From an uncultured Lachnospiraceae bacterium (GTDB lineage Bacteria > Bacillota > Clostridia > Lachnospirales > Lachnospiraceae): a DNA stretch of 36,446 bases. The DNA lies in NCBI GenBank assembly GCA_902763335.1, contig CACWRR010000017.1, positions 1 through 36,446 of the forward strand, read 5' to 3'. Under the pieces are notes generated by a model. It was given only the letters and a program-made list of their open reading frames with translations. It did no database searches and was not told the DNA's origin. A program made the translations under genes and the position numbers. This document shows positions 5,518-13,634 of this stretch, piece after piece; position 1 is the stretch's first letter, and the number at the start of each line of letters is the position of its first letter.

Positions 5518-7650
5518 ATGGCAGATATTAATTTTGAGGCACCGGAATATTATACAAACAGGGAATTAAGCTGGCTCGATTTTAATTACAGAATATTGGG
5601 CGAAGCAAGGGATAAAGAAAATAAATTATTTGAGCGGCTGAAGTTTTTGAGCATTACCGCATCAAATCTTGATGAATTTTATATGGTAAGGGTTGCGTCT
5701 CTTAAGGACATGGTTCATGCCGGATATAAGAAAACGGACATTTCGGGAATGACTCCACAGGAGCAGCTTACAGCTATCAACCGGAGAGTGCATGAGTTCG
5801 TGGGATTGCAGTATTCGACCTACAACAGGTCATTGGTTCCTATGCTGTTACAGAGCGGACTTAATATTATAAGCAGTTTTAAGGATATGAATAAAGAGCA
5901 GGAAAAATTTGCGGACGCATATTTTGAAAATGAGGTATATCCTGTGCTTACACCGATGGCGGTGGATTCGTCAAGACCTTTTCCTCTTATAAGAAATAAG
6001 ACACTTAATATAGCAGCACTTATGAAACGTAAGAATTCAGATGGTGATGAACTTGAATTTGCCACTGTTCAGGTGCCGTCTGTGCTTCCGAGATTTGTTA
6101 AGCTCCCTGATAATGACGGAAAAACCTGTCTGATATTACTTGAGCAGATAATACAGAAAAATATTGATAAATTATTTTTGAATTATGATGTAATCTGTTC
6201 ATATCCTTACAGAATAATGAGAAATGCAGATTTTTCCATAGAGGAAGAAGAATCGGCAGATCTTATGAAAGAGATAAAAAAGCAGCTTAAGAAGAGACAG
6301 TGGGGCGAAGTCATCAGGCTTGAGACCGAGGAGAAAATTGACAAGCGGCTTTTGAAGATTTTGAAAAAGGAACTGCACATTAAAGAAGAAGATATTTTCA
6401 AAATAAATGGTCCGTTGGATTTAACATTTCTGATGAAAATGTATGGTATAGACGGATTTTCAAAATACAAGGATAAAAAGTATATCCCTCAGCCGGTTCC
6501 GGGAATGAACAGTGAAGAGGACATATTTACACAGATAAGCAAAGGTGATATACTTCTTCATCACCCGTATGTGACATTTGATCCGGTAGTAGATTTTATA
6601 AAGCAGGCATCAAGGGATGAAAATGTTCTTGCAATAAAGCAGACATTGTACCGTGTAAGCGGTAACTCTCCGATTATTGCTTCCCTTGCAGAGGCAGCGG
6701 AGAATGGTAAACAGGTGACAGTGCTTGTGGAACTTAAAGCCAGATTTGATGAGGAAAATAATATAATATGGGCACAGAAACTTGAAAAGGCGGGATGCCA
6801 TGTTATATATGGACTTTTGGGACTCAAGACCCACAGTAAGATTACTCTTGTTGTGAGAAGGGAAGAAGACGGAATAAAGAGATACGTGCATCTCGGAACA
6901 GGTAATTATAATGATGCCACGGCAAAATTATATACGGATATGGGAATGTTTACATGCAACAGAGCAATCGGAGAAGATGCCACGGCAGTATTTAATATGA
7001 TATCAGGTTATTCGGAGCCGCCGTCATGGAACAAATTAAGTCTTGCACCGTATTGGCTCAGAGACAAGTTTTTACATCTTATCAGGCGTGAGATTAAGTA
7101 TGCGAAAGAAGGCAAAGAGGCATTTATAGTTGCCAAAATGAATTCACTGTGTGACAGGAAAATAATAGCGGCACTGTATGAAGCGTCAGCAGCAGGAGTT
7201 AAGATAGACCTTATCGTGAGAGGAATATGCTGTCTGAGAACAGGAATCCCGGGAGTAAGCGAAAATATAACTGTCCGTTCAATCGTAGGAATGTTTTTGG
7301 AACACAGCAGAATATTTTACTTCCATAATAACGGAAATGAAGAAGTTTATATGGGAAGTGCCGACTGGATGCCTAGAAATCTGAATAAACGTGTGGAAAT
7401 CTTATTTCCGGTTATGGATGAAAAACTTAAGGAAGAGGTTATCCACATATTAGATATACAGCTTGCTGATAATGTCAAGGCTCAGGTGATGGATAATGAA
7501 GGTAAATATTCGAGACTTGACAGACGGGGAAGAAAGAAAGTCTGCGCACAGGAGTATTTCTGTAATGAGGCACAGCAGCGGGCAAAAGAGGAAGAAAAAA
7601 TAAGAAACGACAGAATATTTACACCGATGGAAAATAGTGAGTCGGTGTAA
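5518..7650 (+). CDS. ppk: Polyphosphate kinase
   Basis: This 710-residue PPK1 reversibly transfers the gamma-phosphate of ATP to polyphosphate, via a phosphohistidine. The N-terminal domain starts 'YYTNRELSWLDFNYRIL', typical of PPK1. The catalytic half has two phospholipase-D-like domains with the conserved histidines H439 ('GLKTHSKITLV', the phosphorylated one by comparison with E. coli H435) and H596 ('FLEHSRIFYF', E. coli H592), plus 'HLGTGNYND' and 'MGSADWMPRNLNKRVE'. Length is normal (about 690-720). The ribosome-binding site is the second copy of the duplicated 23-bp repeat. It forms an operon with ppx, so synthesis and degradation of polyphosphate are co-transcribed. Confidence 0.96.
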   Translation: MADINFEAPEYYTNRELSWLDFNYRILGEARDKENKLFERLKFLSITASNLDEFYMVRVASLKDMVHAGYKKTDISGMTPQEQLTAINRRVHEFVGLQYSTYNRSLVPMLLQSGLNIISSFKDMNKEQEKFADAYFENEVYPVLTPMAVDSSRPFPLIRNKTLNIAALMKRKNSDGDELEFATVQVPSVLPRFVKLPDNDGKTCLILLEQIIQKNIDKLFLNYDVICSYPYRIMRNADFSIEEEESADLMKEIKKQLKKRQWGEVIRLETEEKIDKRLLKILKKELHIKEEDIFKINGPLDLTFLMKMYGIDGFSKYKDKKYIPQPVPGMNSEEDIFTQISKGDILLHHPYVTFDPVVDFIKQASRDENVLAIKQTLYRVSGNSPIIASLAEAAENGKQVTVLVELKARFDEENNIIWAQKLEKAGCHVIYGLLGLKTHSKITLVVRREEDGIKRYVHLGTGNYNDATAKLYTDMGMFTCNRAIGEDATAVFNMISGYSEPPSWNKLSLAPYWLRDKFLHLIRREIKYAKEGKEAFIVAKMNSLCDRKIIAALYEASAAGVKIDLIVRGICCLRTGIPGVSENITVRSIVGMFLEHSRIFYFHNNGNEEVYMGSADWMPRNLNKRVEILFPVMDEKLKEEVIHILDIQLADNVKAQVMDNEGKYSRLDRRGRKKVCAQEYFCNEAQQRAKEEEKIRNDRIFTPMENSESV

Positions 7651-7678
7651 TAGAAAGAAGTGTGAAATGGAGAAAGTA

Positions 7679-8431
7679 ATGAGTATAGTATTTGGTATAA
7701 TTGCGGCACTTTGTATGGTTTATTACATCATTGCCGCATCATATGCCGGACCGGGTTCATCGTTTCTGTCATTCTGGCTGGTGGCGGTGGCAGGCTTTGG
7801 GATGCTTGCACTGTTTTTTCATATGGCGGGAAAGGAAGAATGGCTTTCGCATATACCGGTAATTATAAAGGCAGTGGCGACATTTATATTCATATTTGCG
7901 GTAGTAGTATTTTGTGTAATTGAAGGAATGATAATAAGCAAAATAAATGCGACACCGGAAAAAGATGTGGATTATCTCATTGTTTTAGGAGCACAGGTCA
8001 GAGGAACAAAGGTTACCAAATCATTGGCAAGAAGGCTTGATGTGGCATATGAATATGCGGATAAGCATGAAGAGGTCACTGTGATAGTATCAGGAGGACA
8101 GGGACGCGGTGAAGATTTATCCGAGGCAGAGGCAATGAAGAAATATCTGGTTAAGAAAGGTCTTGATGAGAATCGGATAATCATGGAGGATAAATCTACA
8201 ACGACGAAAGAAAATCTTATGTTCAGTGATGAAAAGGCGGATTTAAAGGATAAGAGAATTGCAGTAGTCACAAACAATTTTCATGTGTACAGGGCTATGA
8301 AGCTTGCAGAAAAACTCGGCTACAAAAAGGTAGAAGGTCTTGCCGGAAAATCAGACAAAATTCTGTTCATAAATTATATGGTAAGAGAGTCATTTGCCAT
8401 ATTAAAAGAGTATGCGGTTGGCAATATATAA
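7679..8431 (+). CDS. YdcF/ElyC-like (DUF218) membrane protein
   Basis: This protein of about 250 residues has three N-terminal transmembrane helices (MSIVFGIIAALCMVYYIIAA; FLSFWLVAVAGFGMLALFF; ATFIFIFAVVVFCVIEGM) and a C-terminal DUF218 domain: 'DYLIVLGAQVRG', 'SLARRLDVAYEYA', 'VIVSGGQGRGEDLSEAEAMKKYL', 'ENLMFS', 'AVVTNNFHVYRAM'. The family includes E. coli ElyC and SanA, linked to envelope integrity; the exact reaction is unknown. ATG 7679 follows GGAG by six bases. ATG 7667 is in frame and also possible; a GTG at 7637 overlaps ppk and is less likely. It lies downstream of ppk and is probably co-transcribed; it ends just before the thrS promoter. Confidence 0.85.
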   Translation: MSIVFGIIAALCMVYYIIAASYAGPGSSFLSFWLVAVAGFGMLALFFHMAGKEEWLSHIPVIIKAVATFIFIFAVVVFCVIEGMIISKINATPEKDVDYLIVLGAQVRGTKVTKSLARRLDVAYEYADKHEEVTVIVSGGQGRGEDLSEAEAMKKYLVKKGLDENRIIMEDKSTTTKENLMFSDEKADLKDKRIAVVTNNFHVYRAMKLAEKLGYKKVEGLAGKSDKILFINYMVRESFAILKEYAVGNI

Positions 8432-8434
8432 CCG

Positions 8435-8462
8435 TTGACAATTAAAAAAAAGATGTTATACT
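8435..8462 (+). promoter_or_regulatory. Promoter of the thrS T-box transcript
   Basis: TTGACA (8435-8440) and TATACT (8457-8462) are 16 bases apart, about 40 bases before the T-box stem I. Confidence 0.65.
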
Positions 8463-8504
8463 GAAAACAGTAAAAACAAAAATAAACATAACACGATGAT
8501 GAGA

Positions 8505-8726
8505 CGAGTAATCATTGCAGAAAGTTACAGAGAGGGTGGACAGGCTGGAAACCACCTACCGGAGCAGTGACGAAGACTACCTCGGAGTGGCTCTAAAAAA
8601 GTCCGTTGATTACGTTACAATCATTAAATTGAGAGGCATAATTTATATTATGCAATCAGGGTGGAACCGCGATAACAATCGTCCCTTATGACATCTGTCG
8701 AAACAGTTGTCATAAGGGATTTTTTT
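8505..8726 (+). promoter_or_regulatory. T-box riboswitch upstream of thrS
   Basis: A threonine-type T-box leader. The conserved antiterminator sequence AGGGTGGAACCGCG lies at 8658-8671. Stem I is closed by GTAATC near 8510 and GATTAC near 8607, with the distal stem GGTGG/CCACC around 8535-8556. The specifier region reads GAAGACTACCTCGG: ACC (8579-8581) fits the usual specifier place, and the triplet before it, ACT, is also a Thr codon. Uncharged tRNA-Thr would stabilise the antiterminator and allow thrS transcription; charged tRNA leaves the terminator at 8683-8726. The gap from 8432 to 8745 contains only this element and its promoter. Confidence 0.95.
8683..8726 (+). terminator. T-box regulatory terminator
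   Basis: CCCTTATGACA (8683-8693) pairs with TGTCATAAGGG (8708-8718) and is followed by seven T. Its left arm starts 12 bases after the AGGGTGGAACCGCG element, so it competes with the antiterminator. Confidence 0.92.
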
Positions 8727-8745
8727 AAGGAAAGGAAGATATGAA

Positions 8746-10701
8746 ATGAAAATCACATTAAAAGACGGATCATCAAAAGAATATGAACAGCCAATGTCAG
8801 TATATGATATCGCAAGAGATATCAGTGAAGGACTTGCAAGAAATGCATGTGCGGGAGAGGTTGACGGAGAGGTTGTAGACCTTCGTACAATAGTAGATAA
8901 GGATTGTACAGTCAATATACTTACATTTGCAGATGAGAAAGGTAAAGCTGCATACAGACATACAGCTTCACACGTTCTTGCAGAGGCAGTAAAGAATCTT
9001 TATCCTGATGCAAAGATTACAATCGGACCATCTATAGATGAAGGATTTTACTATGACTTTGATGCTGAGCCTTTTTCAAGAGAAGATCTTGATAAGCTTG
9101 AGGCTGAGATGAAGAAAATAATAAAGAAGAATGCAAAGATAGAGAGATTTACAATGCCTAGAGAAGAGGCAATCAAATATATGGAAGAGAGAAATGAGCC
9201 ATATAAGGTTGAGCTTATTAAGGATTTACCTGAGGATGCCGAAATATCATTTTACAGTCAGGGAGATTTCACAGACCTATGTGCAGGACCACACCTTATG
9301 AGTACAGGAAAGATTAAGGCATTTAAGCTTATTTCATCATCAATGGCATATTGGAGAGGAGATTCTGACAGAGCACAGCTTCAGAGAATATACGGAACAG
9401 CATTTGATAAGAAGGATGACTTAAAAGCATATCTTGAGCATCTTGAAGATATCAAGAAACGTGACCACAATAAGCTTGGACGTGAGATGGAATTATTTAA
9501 CACAGTTGATGTTATAGGTCAGGGACTTCCGCTTATACTGCCAAAGGGTGTAAAGATGATAACAAAACTCCAGAGATGGATAGAAGACCTTGAGGATAAT
9601 GACTGGGGATATGTCCGTACAAAGACACCTCTCATGGCTAAGAGTGATTTGTACAAAATATCAGGACACTGGGATCACTATAAGGAAGGAATGTTTGTAC
9701 TCGGTGATGAGGAGACAGACAAAGAAGTATTTGCACTTCGTCCTATGACATGTCCGTTCCAGTATTATGTATATAAGAATACACAGAAGTCATACAGAGA
9801 CCTTCCATACAGAATGTCAGAGACATCTACACTGTTCAGAAAAGAAGATTCAGGTGAGATGCACGGACTTACAAGAGTACGTCAGTTTACAATCAGTGAG
9901 GGACATCTTGTTATCCGTCCTGATCAGGCAGAGGAAGAGTTAAAGAGCTGTCTTGACCTTGCATATTATGTACTTAGCGTACTAGGACTTCAGAATGATA
10001 TAACATTCCGTCTGTCAAAATGGGACCCTGAAAATAAGAAAAAATATCTTGGTGATGATGATTACTGGAACAGCACACAGGATGCTCTGCGTGAAGTACT
10101 TGTCGAGAAAAATGTAGAATTTGTCGAGGCTGACGGAGAGGCTGCATTCTACGGACCAAAGATTGATATTCAGGCAAAGAATGTATACGGCAAGGAAGAT
10201 ACAATGATTACAATACAGCTTGACTGTGCAACAGCCGAGAAGTTTGATATGTATTATATAGACCAGAATGGTGATAAGAAGAGACCATACATTATCCACA
10301 GAACATCACTCGGATGTTATGAGAGAACTCTTGCATGGCTTATAGAGAAATATGCAGGTTTATTCCCTACATGGCTCTGTCCTGAGCAGGTAAGAGTACT
10401 TCCTATATCAGAGAAATATGGTGATTATGCTGAAAAAGTACTTGCAGAACTCAAGAAGAACGGCATCGATGCAACTATGGATAACCGTTCAGAGAAGATT
10501 GGTTACAAGATAAGAGAGACAAGACTTGCCAAAGTTCCATACATGCTCGTGGTTGGTCAGAAGGAAGAGGAAGAGGGTAAAGTATCTGTAAGAAGCCGAT
10601 TCCTTGGAGATGAAGGCCAGAAAGATTTAAGTACATTTATCGATGATATCTGTAAAGAAATCAGAACAAAAGAAATCAGAAAAGTAGAAGTAGAACAGTA
10701 A
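8746..10701 (+). CDS. thrS: Threonyl-tRNA synthetase
   Basis: This 651-residue class II enzyme charges tRNA-Thr. It has an N-terminal TGS domain (1-62), an editing domain with HxxxH (H72, H76) and C179-H183 in 'DLCAGPH', a catalytic core, and a C-terminal anticodon-binding domain ('VRVLPISEKY' onward). The zinc ligands expected from E. coli ThrRS are present as C336 ('RPMTCPFQ'), H387 ('SEGHLV') and H518 ('IHRTSLGCYER'). The usual motif is MNCPxH, whereas here it is MTCPFQ, so the Asn and His of that motif are replaced while the Cys is kept. The length is normal. It is transcribed alone under T-box control and ends at a bidirectional terminator. Confidence 0.96.
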   Translation: MKITLKDGSSKEYEQPMSVYDIARDISEGLARNACAGEVDGEVVDLRTIVDKDCTVNILTFADEKGKAAYRHTASHVLAEAVKNLYPDAKITIGPSIDEGFYYDFDAEPFSREDLDKLEAEMKKIIKKNAKIERFTMPREEAIKYMEERNEPYKVELIKDLPEDAEISFYSQGDFTDLCAGPHLMSTGKIKAFKLISSSMAYWRGDSDRAQLQRIYGTAFDKKDDLKAYLEHLEDIKKRDHNKLGREMELFNTVDVIGQGLPLILPKGVKMITKLQRWIEDLEDNDWGYVRTKTPLMAKSDLYKISGHWDHYKEGMFVLGDEETDKEVFALRPMTCPFQYYVYKNTQKSYRDLPYRMSETSTLFRKEDSGEMHGLTRVRQFTISEGHLVIRPDQAEEELKSCLDLAYYVLSVLGLQNDITFRLSKWDPENKKKYLGDDDYWNSTQDALREVLVEKNVEFVEADGEAAFYGPKIDIQAKNVYGKEDTMITIQLDCATAEKFDMYYIDQNGDKKRPYIIHRTSLGCYERTLAWLIEKYAGLFPTWLCPEQVRVLPISEKYGDYAEKVLAELKKNGIDATMDNRSEKIGYKIRETRLAKVPYMLVVGQKEEEEGKVSVRSRFLGDEGQKDLSTFIDDICKEIRTKEIRKVEVEQ

Positions 10702-10718
10702 TAAATATTTTACAATAA

Positions 10719-10775
10719 TAAAACAGCCATGTTCCGCTGCACCGTCTGGTGAGCCGGAATGTGGCTGTTTTGTTT
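10719..10775. terminator. Bidirectional terminator between thrS and the ABC operon
   Basis: AAACAGCCA (10721-10729) pairs with TGGCTGTTT (10762-10770). Further inner pairing (TTCCG with CGGAA; ACC with GGT) gives a long interrupted stem flanked by A- and T-tracts on both sides. It serves the converging thrS (+) and ABC transporter (-) genes. Confidence 0.85.
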
Positions 10776-10793
10776 GCTGCATATTAGCTATAA

Positions 10794-13634
10794 TCAGTTC
10801 TTTCTGATAACTTCGATAGGTTTTTTCTTTGATACCTTATATACAGGTATAAAGCTTGCAATGAATGCAACACCTGTGCTTATTATGAGCATCAGAATGA
10901 GCTGGATTATTCCAAAATGAAGTATCGTTATGGAAAGGTTGTAAGTGCTTCTGCATGTTGTATTGATTATCAGTACAATAACTCCGGTGACTATGATTGA
11001 CAAAAGCCAGTTTATAAGTGCAATGATAAGGCTTTCGTTAAAGAATATCTTAAATACATCCGTTCCACGGGCACCGACTGCGCGTAATATTCCGATTTCT
11101 CTCTTCTTGTATGAAATACTTGTTGTTATAAAGTTCATTAACATCAATGCTGCAAATACGGCAAAGAATATACCTGTGTAGAGGAATACCGGTTTTATTG
11201 TCGATATAATATCATTTACATTTGAGACCATATATGATGTACAGTTGTTTAATGGGTAACGCATATTTTTCACACCGTTATCAAGTGAATATTTAACGAT
11301 GTCGGTTACAGTGTTTTTGTCAGAAGGCATGTCAGCAATAATTGCCTTGTATTTACCGTCATCAGATATATTTGCTTCTTTAAAGAAACCGTCATGTAAT
11401 ATGGCGAGACCGGAATATTGGGTATCGATATCCACATATACACCTGCAACATTCATGGTTTTGGTCGTATAGTTCCATTCATTAGCAGATGAACCACACT
11501 CCATCGTTATAGGAAATGATTTCAGTGAATCCATGTTTTCGATGATGGCAGTCTTAATGGCGGCTATATTTTCTTCTGTTAATGTAGAACCGTTGTTCTG
11601 AATAGTGCCAAATAATTTTCCTGTCAGGCTTGCGTCTGCATTACCTGCAATGAGTGACAGCGGGATAACGATATCTGTCGGTCCCAGCTCTTTGCTTTCA
11701 TCAAAAAGTACCATGTTAGATTTTATCGTATCATTAATAATACGATACTCGGCTAAATAACTTACATCATACCAGTTATAATTTACAGTGTTGTCATAGA
11801 AATTAACACCATATGAATCACCATGACATAGAACACCTATGTTTGAATCAGCAATCTCGTTAAAAATGTTTTCTGATGTAAATAACATTGTATGATAGCT
11901 GTAGGCATCAACAACATTTTTCTCGCTGAGCATTATATGATCTTTAAGAGACAGGGTGCTATCCAGATGTTCTTCTTTGTATTCTGAATATCTGTCACCG
12001 TCATATCCTGTATCAATTATACCGGTTATGGTAAATTCTTTATATCCGCATAATGAAAGTGAAAGTGTCTTGCCTATAAGGTCAGATTCAAGCTTTATGT
12101 CGATAGCCTTTTCCTGCTTTTCGTCCTTTCTGTAGCCGGCTTTTATAAATGATTCGGCGGCTATACTTGTTATGGCTACCTCATTATCCTTTTCAGGAAG
12201 CCTTCCCGTGATTTTGTAATCCATATCAGAAAGAGTTGAATCAGTTGCATGAACAACACCTGAAAACATGGTAGTATAGTAAGTAGAGTAGTTGTCAGCG
12301 TGTATGGCATCGGTGTTAAATAAGTTTTCAATAGTCAGGTCAGCCGTCATAGGTGATATTACTTTGTTAAAAGTAAGCTTAGGAAATTTTTTGGAAATCC
12401 TGTCAACATCATCATCTGTAAGCAGCTGTTGAGTATAATACGTTGTTCCGTAATCATTGTTTGCGACCTCTTTTGTAAATGCCGTATAATTTACATTGCT
12501 GTCTATTATTGAATCTGTTCCTGATTTGACAGGATCGTAGGTTGACATTGTATTTACAAGTCCAAACAGGGTAAATGCCACCGTTGATAAAATAATAGTC
12601 ATAATAAGTCTGAAAGGTTTCTTCTTAAGACTTCCTAATGCCATCTTTAAGGAATTGTGGAGTGGCAGTCTCGAACGTATAAGTTTAAAATCATCAGGTG
12701 AGTAATCAGGTATGTCTAAGGATTCGTCAGTGGTATCGTGAAACGCCTCTCTGTTACCTGAATCGTCGATTTTTGCGGCATGTCTGATATCATCATTTGT
12801 TTTTGAATCGATGGATATAAAAGAGTCTGAATCCGTATTTTGTTTCAGATAATCATTTATCATCTTCAAATCATTTTCTGTAAGTTCATAACCTGATTTT
12901 ATATGGATGAGTTTATCTTCGATAATATCTATTCCATCAGAAACAGAGGATGCCTTTGCCACATATTTTTTGATATCGCTTATGATTTCACCGTCGGCAA
13001 GCTCGATTACACGGTCACCGTACTGTTCGGCAAACTCGCGGTCATGTGATACGACTATGACAAGTTTATCTTTAGATAATTTCTTTAAGGTATCAAAGAC
13101 CTGTTTTCCGGTATTTGAATCCAGCGCTCCGGTAGGTTCATCCGCCATAATTATTTCCGGATTTTTGATTAAGGCACGGGCGATGGCAACACGCTGCTTC
13201 TGACCGCCGGACAACTCGTTAGGCTTTCTTGAGGCGAAACCGGTCAGGTCCACTTCATCAAGAATAGAGTTAAGAGCTTCCTTGGTCGGTTTCTTTCCCT
13301 GTAACTCCATTGACAGTGCTATGTTTGCACCTACCGTGAAGTCGTTTAATATATTGTACTCCTGAAATATAAATCCGATAAAAGTATTACGGTATGAGTC
13401 GAAATCAGACTGGGTAAAATCTGATGATGATTTACCTTTTATGATGATTTCTCCGGCATCGAATTTATCAAGTCCGCCAAGCATGTTGAGGAGAGTGGAT
13501 TTACCGCTTCCTGATTTACCGAGGATAAAGACTAAGCCTTTATCCTCAAATTTTAAACTGATATTTTTTAAAGCTTCTACAGCTTTGCCCTTTTTGGGCT
13601 TATAGGTTTTATATAGATTTCTTACTTCAATCAT
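10794..13634 (-). CDS. ABC transporter, fused ATP-binding and FtsX-like permease (MacB/LolCDE type)
   Basis: This 946-residue fusion has an ATPase domain of about 225 residues: Walker A 'GKSGSGKST', signature 'LSGGQKQRVAIARAL', Walker B 'IIMADEPTGALD', switch 'VVSHD'. A charged linker rich in Asp and Ser follows (about 230-335), then one transmembrane helix near residue 345, a large extracellular region (about 370-800), and three C-terminal helices with the FtsX pattern 'SYKKREIGILRAVGARGTDVFKIFFNE'. Such proteins act as mechanotransducers or exporters at the cell surface, often for peptides, lipids or antibiotics. The start is ATG 13634, 12 bases after GGAGG; a longer frame to 13679 only overlaps the upstream gene. 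It is the last gene of the GntR-ABC operon. The substrate is unknown. Confidence 0.92.
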   Translation of the reverse strand: MIEVRNLYKTYKPKKGKAVEALKNISLKFEDKGLVFILGKSGSGKSTLLNMLGGLDKFDAGEIIIKGKSSSDFTQSDFDSYRNTFIGFIFQEYNILNDFTVGANIALSMELQGKKPTKEALNSILDEVDLTGFASRKPNELSGGQKQRVAIARALIKNPEIIMADEPTGALDSNTGKQVFDTLKKLSKDKLVIVVSHDREFAEQYGDRVIELADGEIISDIKKYVAKASSVSDGIDIIEDKLIHIKSGYELTENDLKMINDYLKQNTDSDSFISIDSKTNDDIRHAAKIDDSGNREAFHDTTDESLDIPDYSPDDFKLIRSRLPLHNSLKMALGSLKKKPFRLIMTIILSTVAFTLFGLVNTMSTYDPVKSGTDSIIDSNVNYTAFTKEVANNDYGTTYYTQQLLTDDDVDRISKKFPKLTFNKVISPMTADLTIENLFNTDAIHADNYSTYYTTMFSGVVHATDSTLSDMDYKITGRLPEKDNEVAITSIAAESFIKAGYRKDEKQEKAIDIKLESDLIGKTLSLSLCGYKEFTITGIIDTGYDGDRYSEYKEEHLDSTLSLKDHIMLSEKNVVDAYSYHTMLFTSENIFNEIADSNIGVLCHGDSYGVNFYDNTVNYNWYDVSYLAEYRIINDTIKSNMVLFDESKELGPTDIVIPLSLIAGNADASLTGKLFGTIQNNGSTLTEENIAAIKTAIIENMDSLKSFPITMECGSSANEWNYTTKTMNVAGVYVDIDTQYSGLAILHDGFFKEANISDDGKYKAIIADMPSDKNTVTDIVKYSLDNGVKNMRYPLNNCTSYMVSNVNDIISTIKPVFLYTGIFFAVFAALMLMNFITTSISYKKREIGILRAVGARGTDVFKIFFNESLIIALINWLLSIIVTGVIVLIINTTCRSTYNLSITILHFGIIQLILMLIISTGVAFIASFIPVYKVSKKKPIEVIRKN

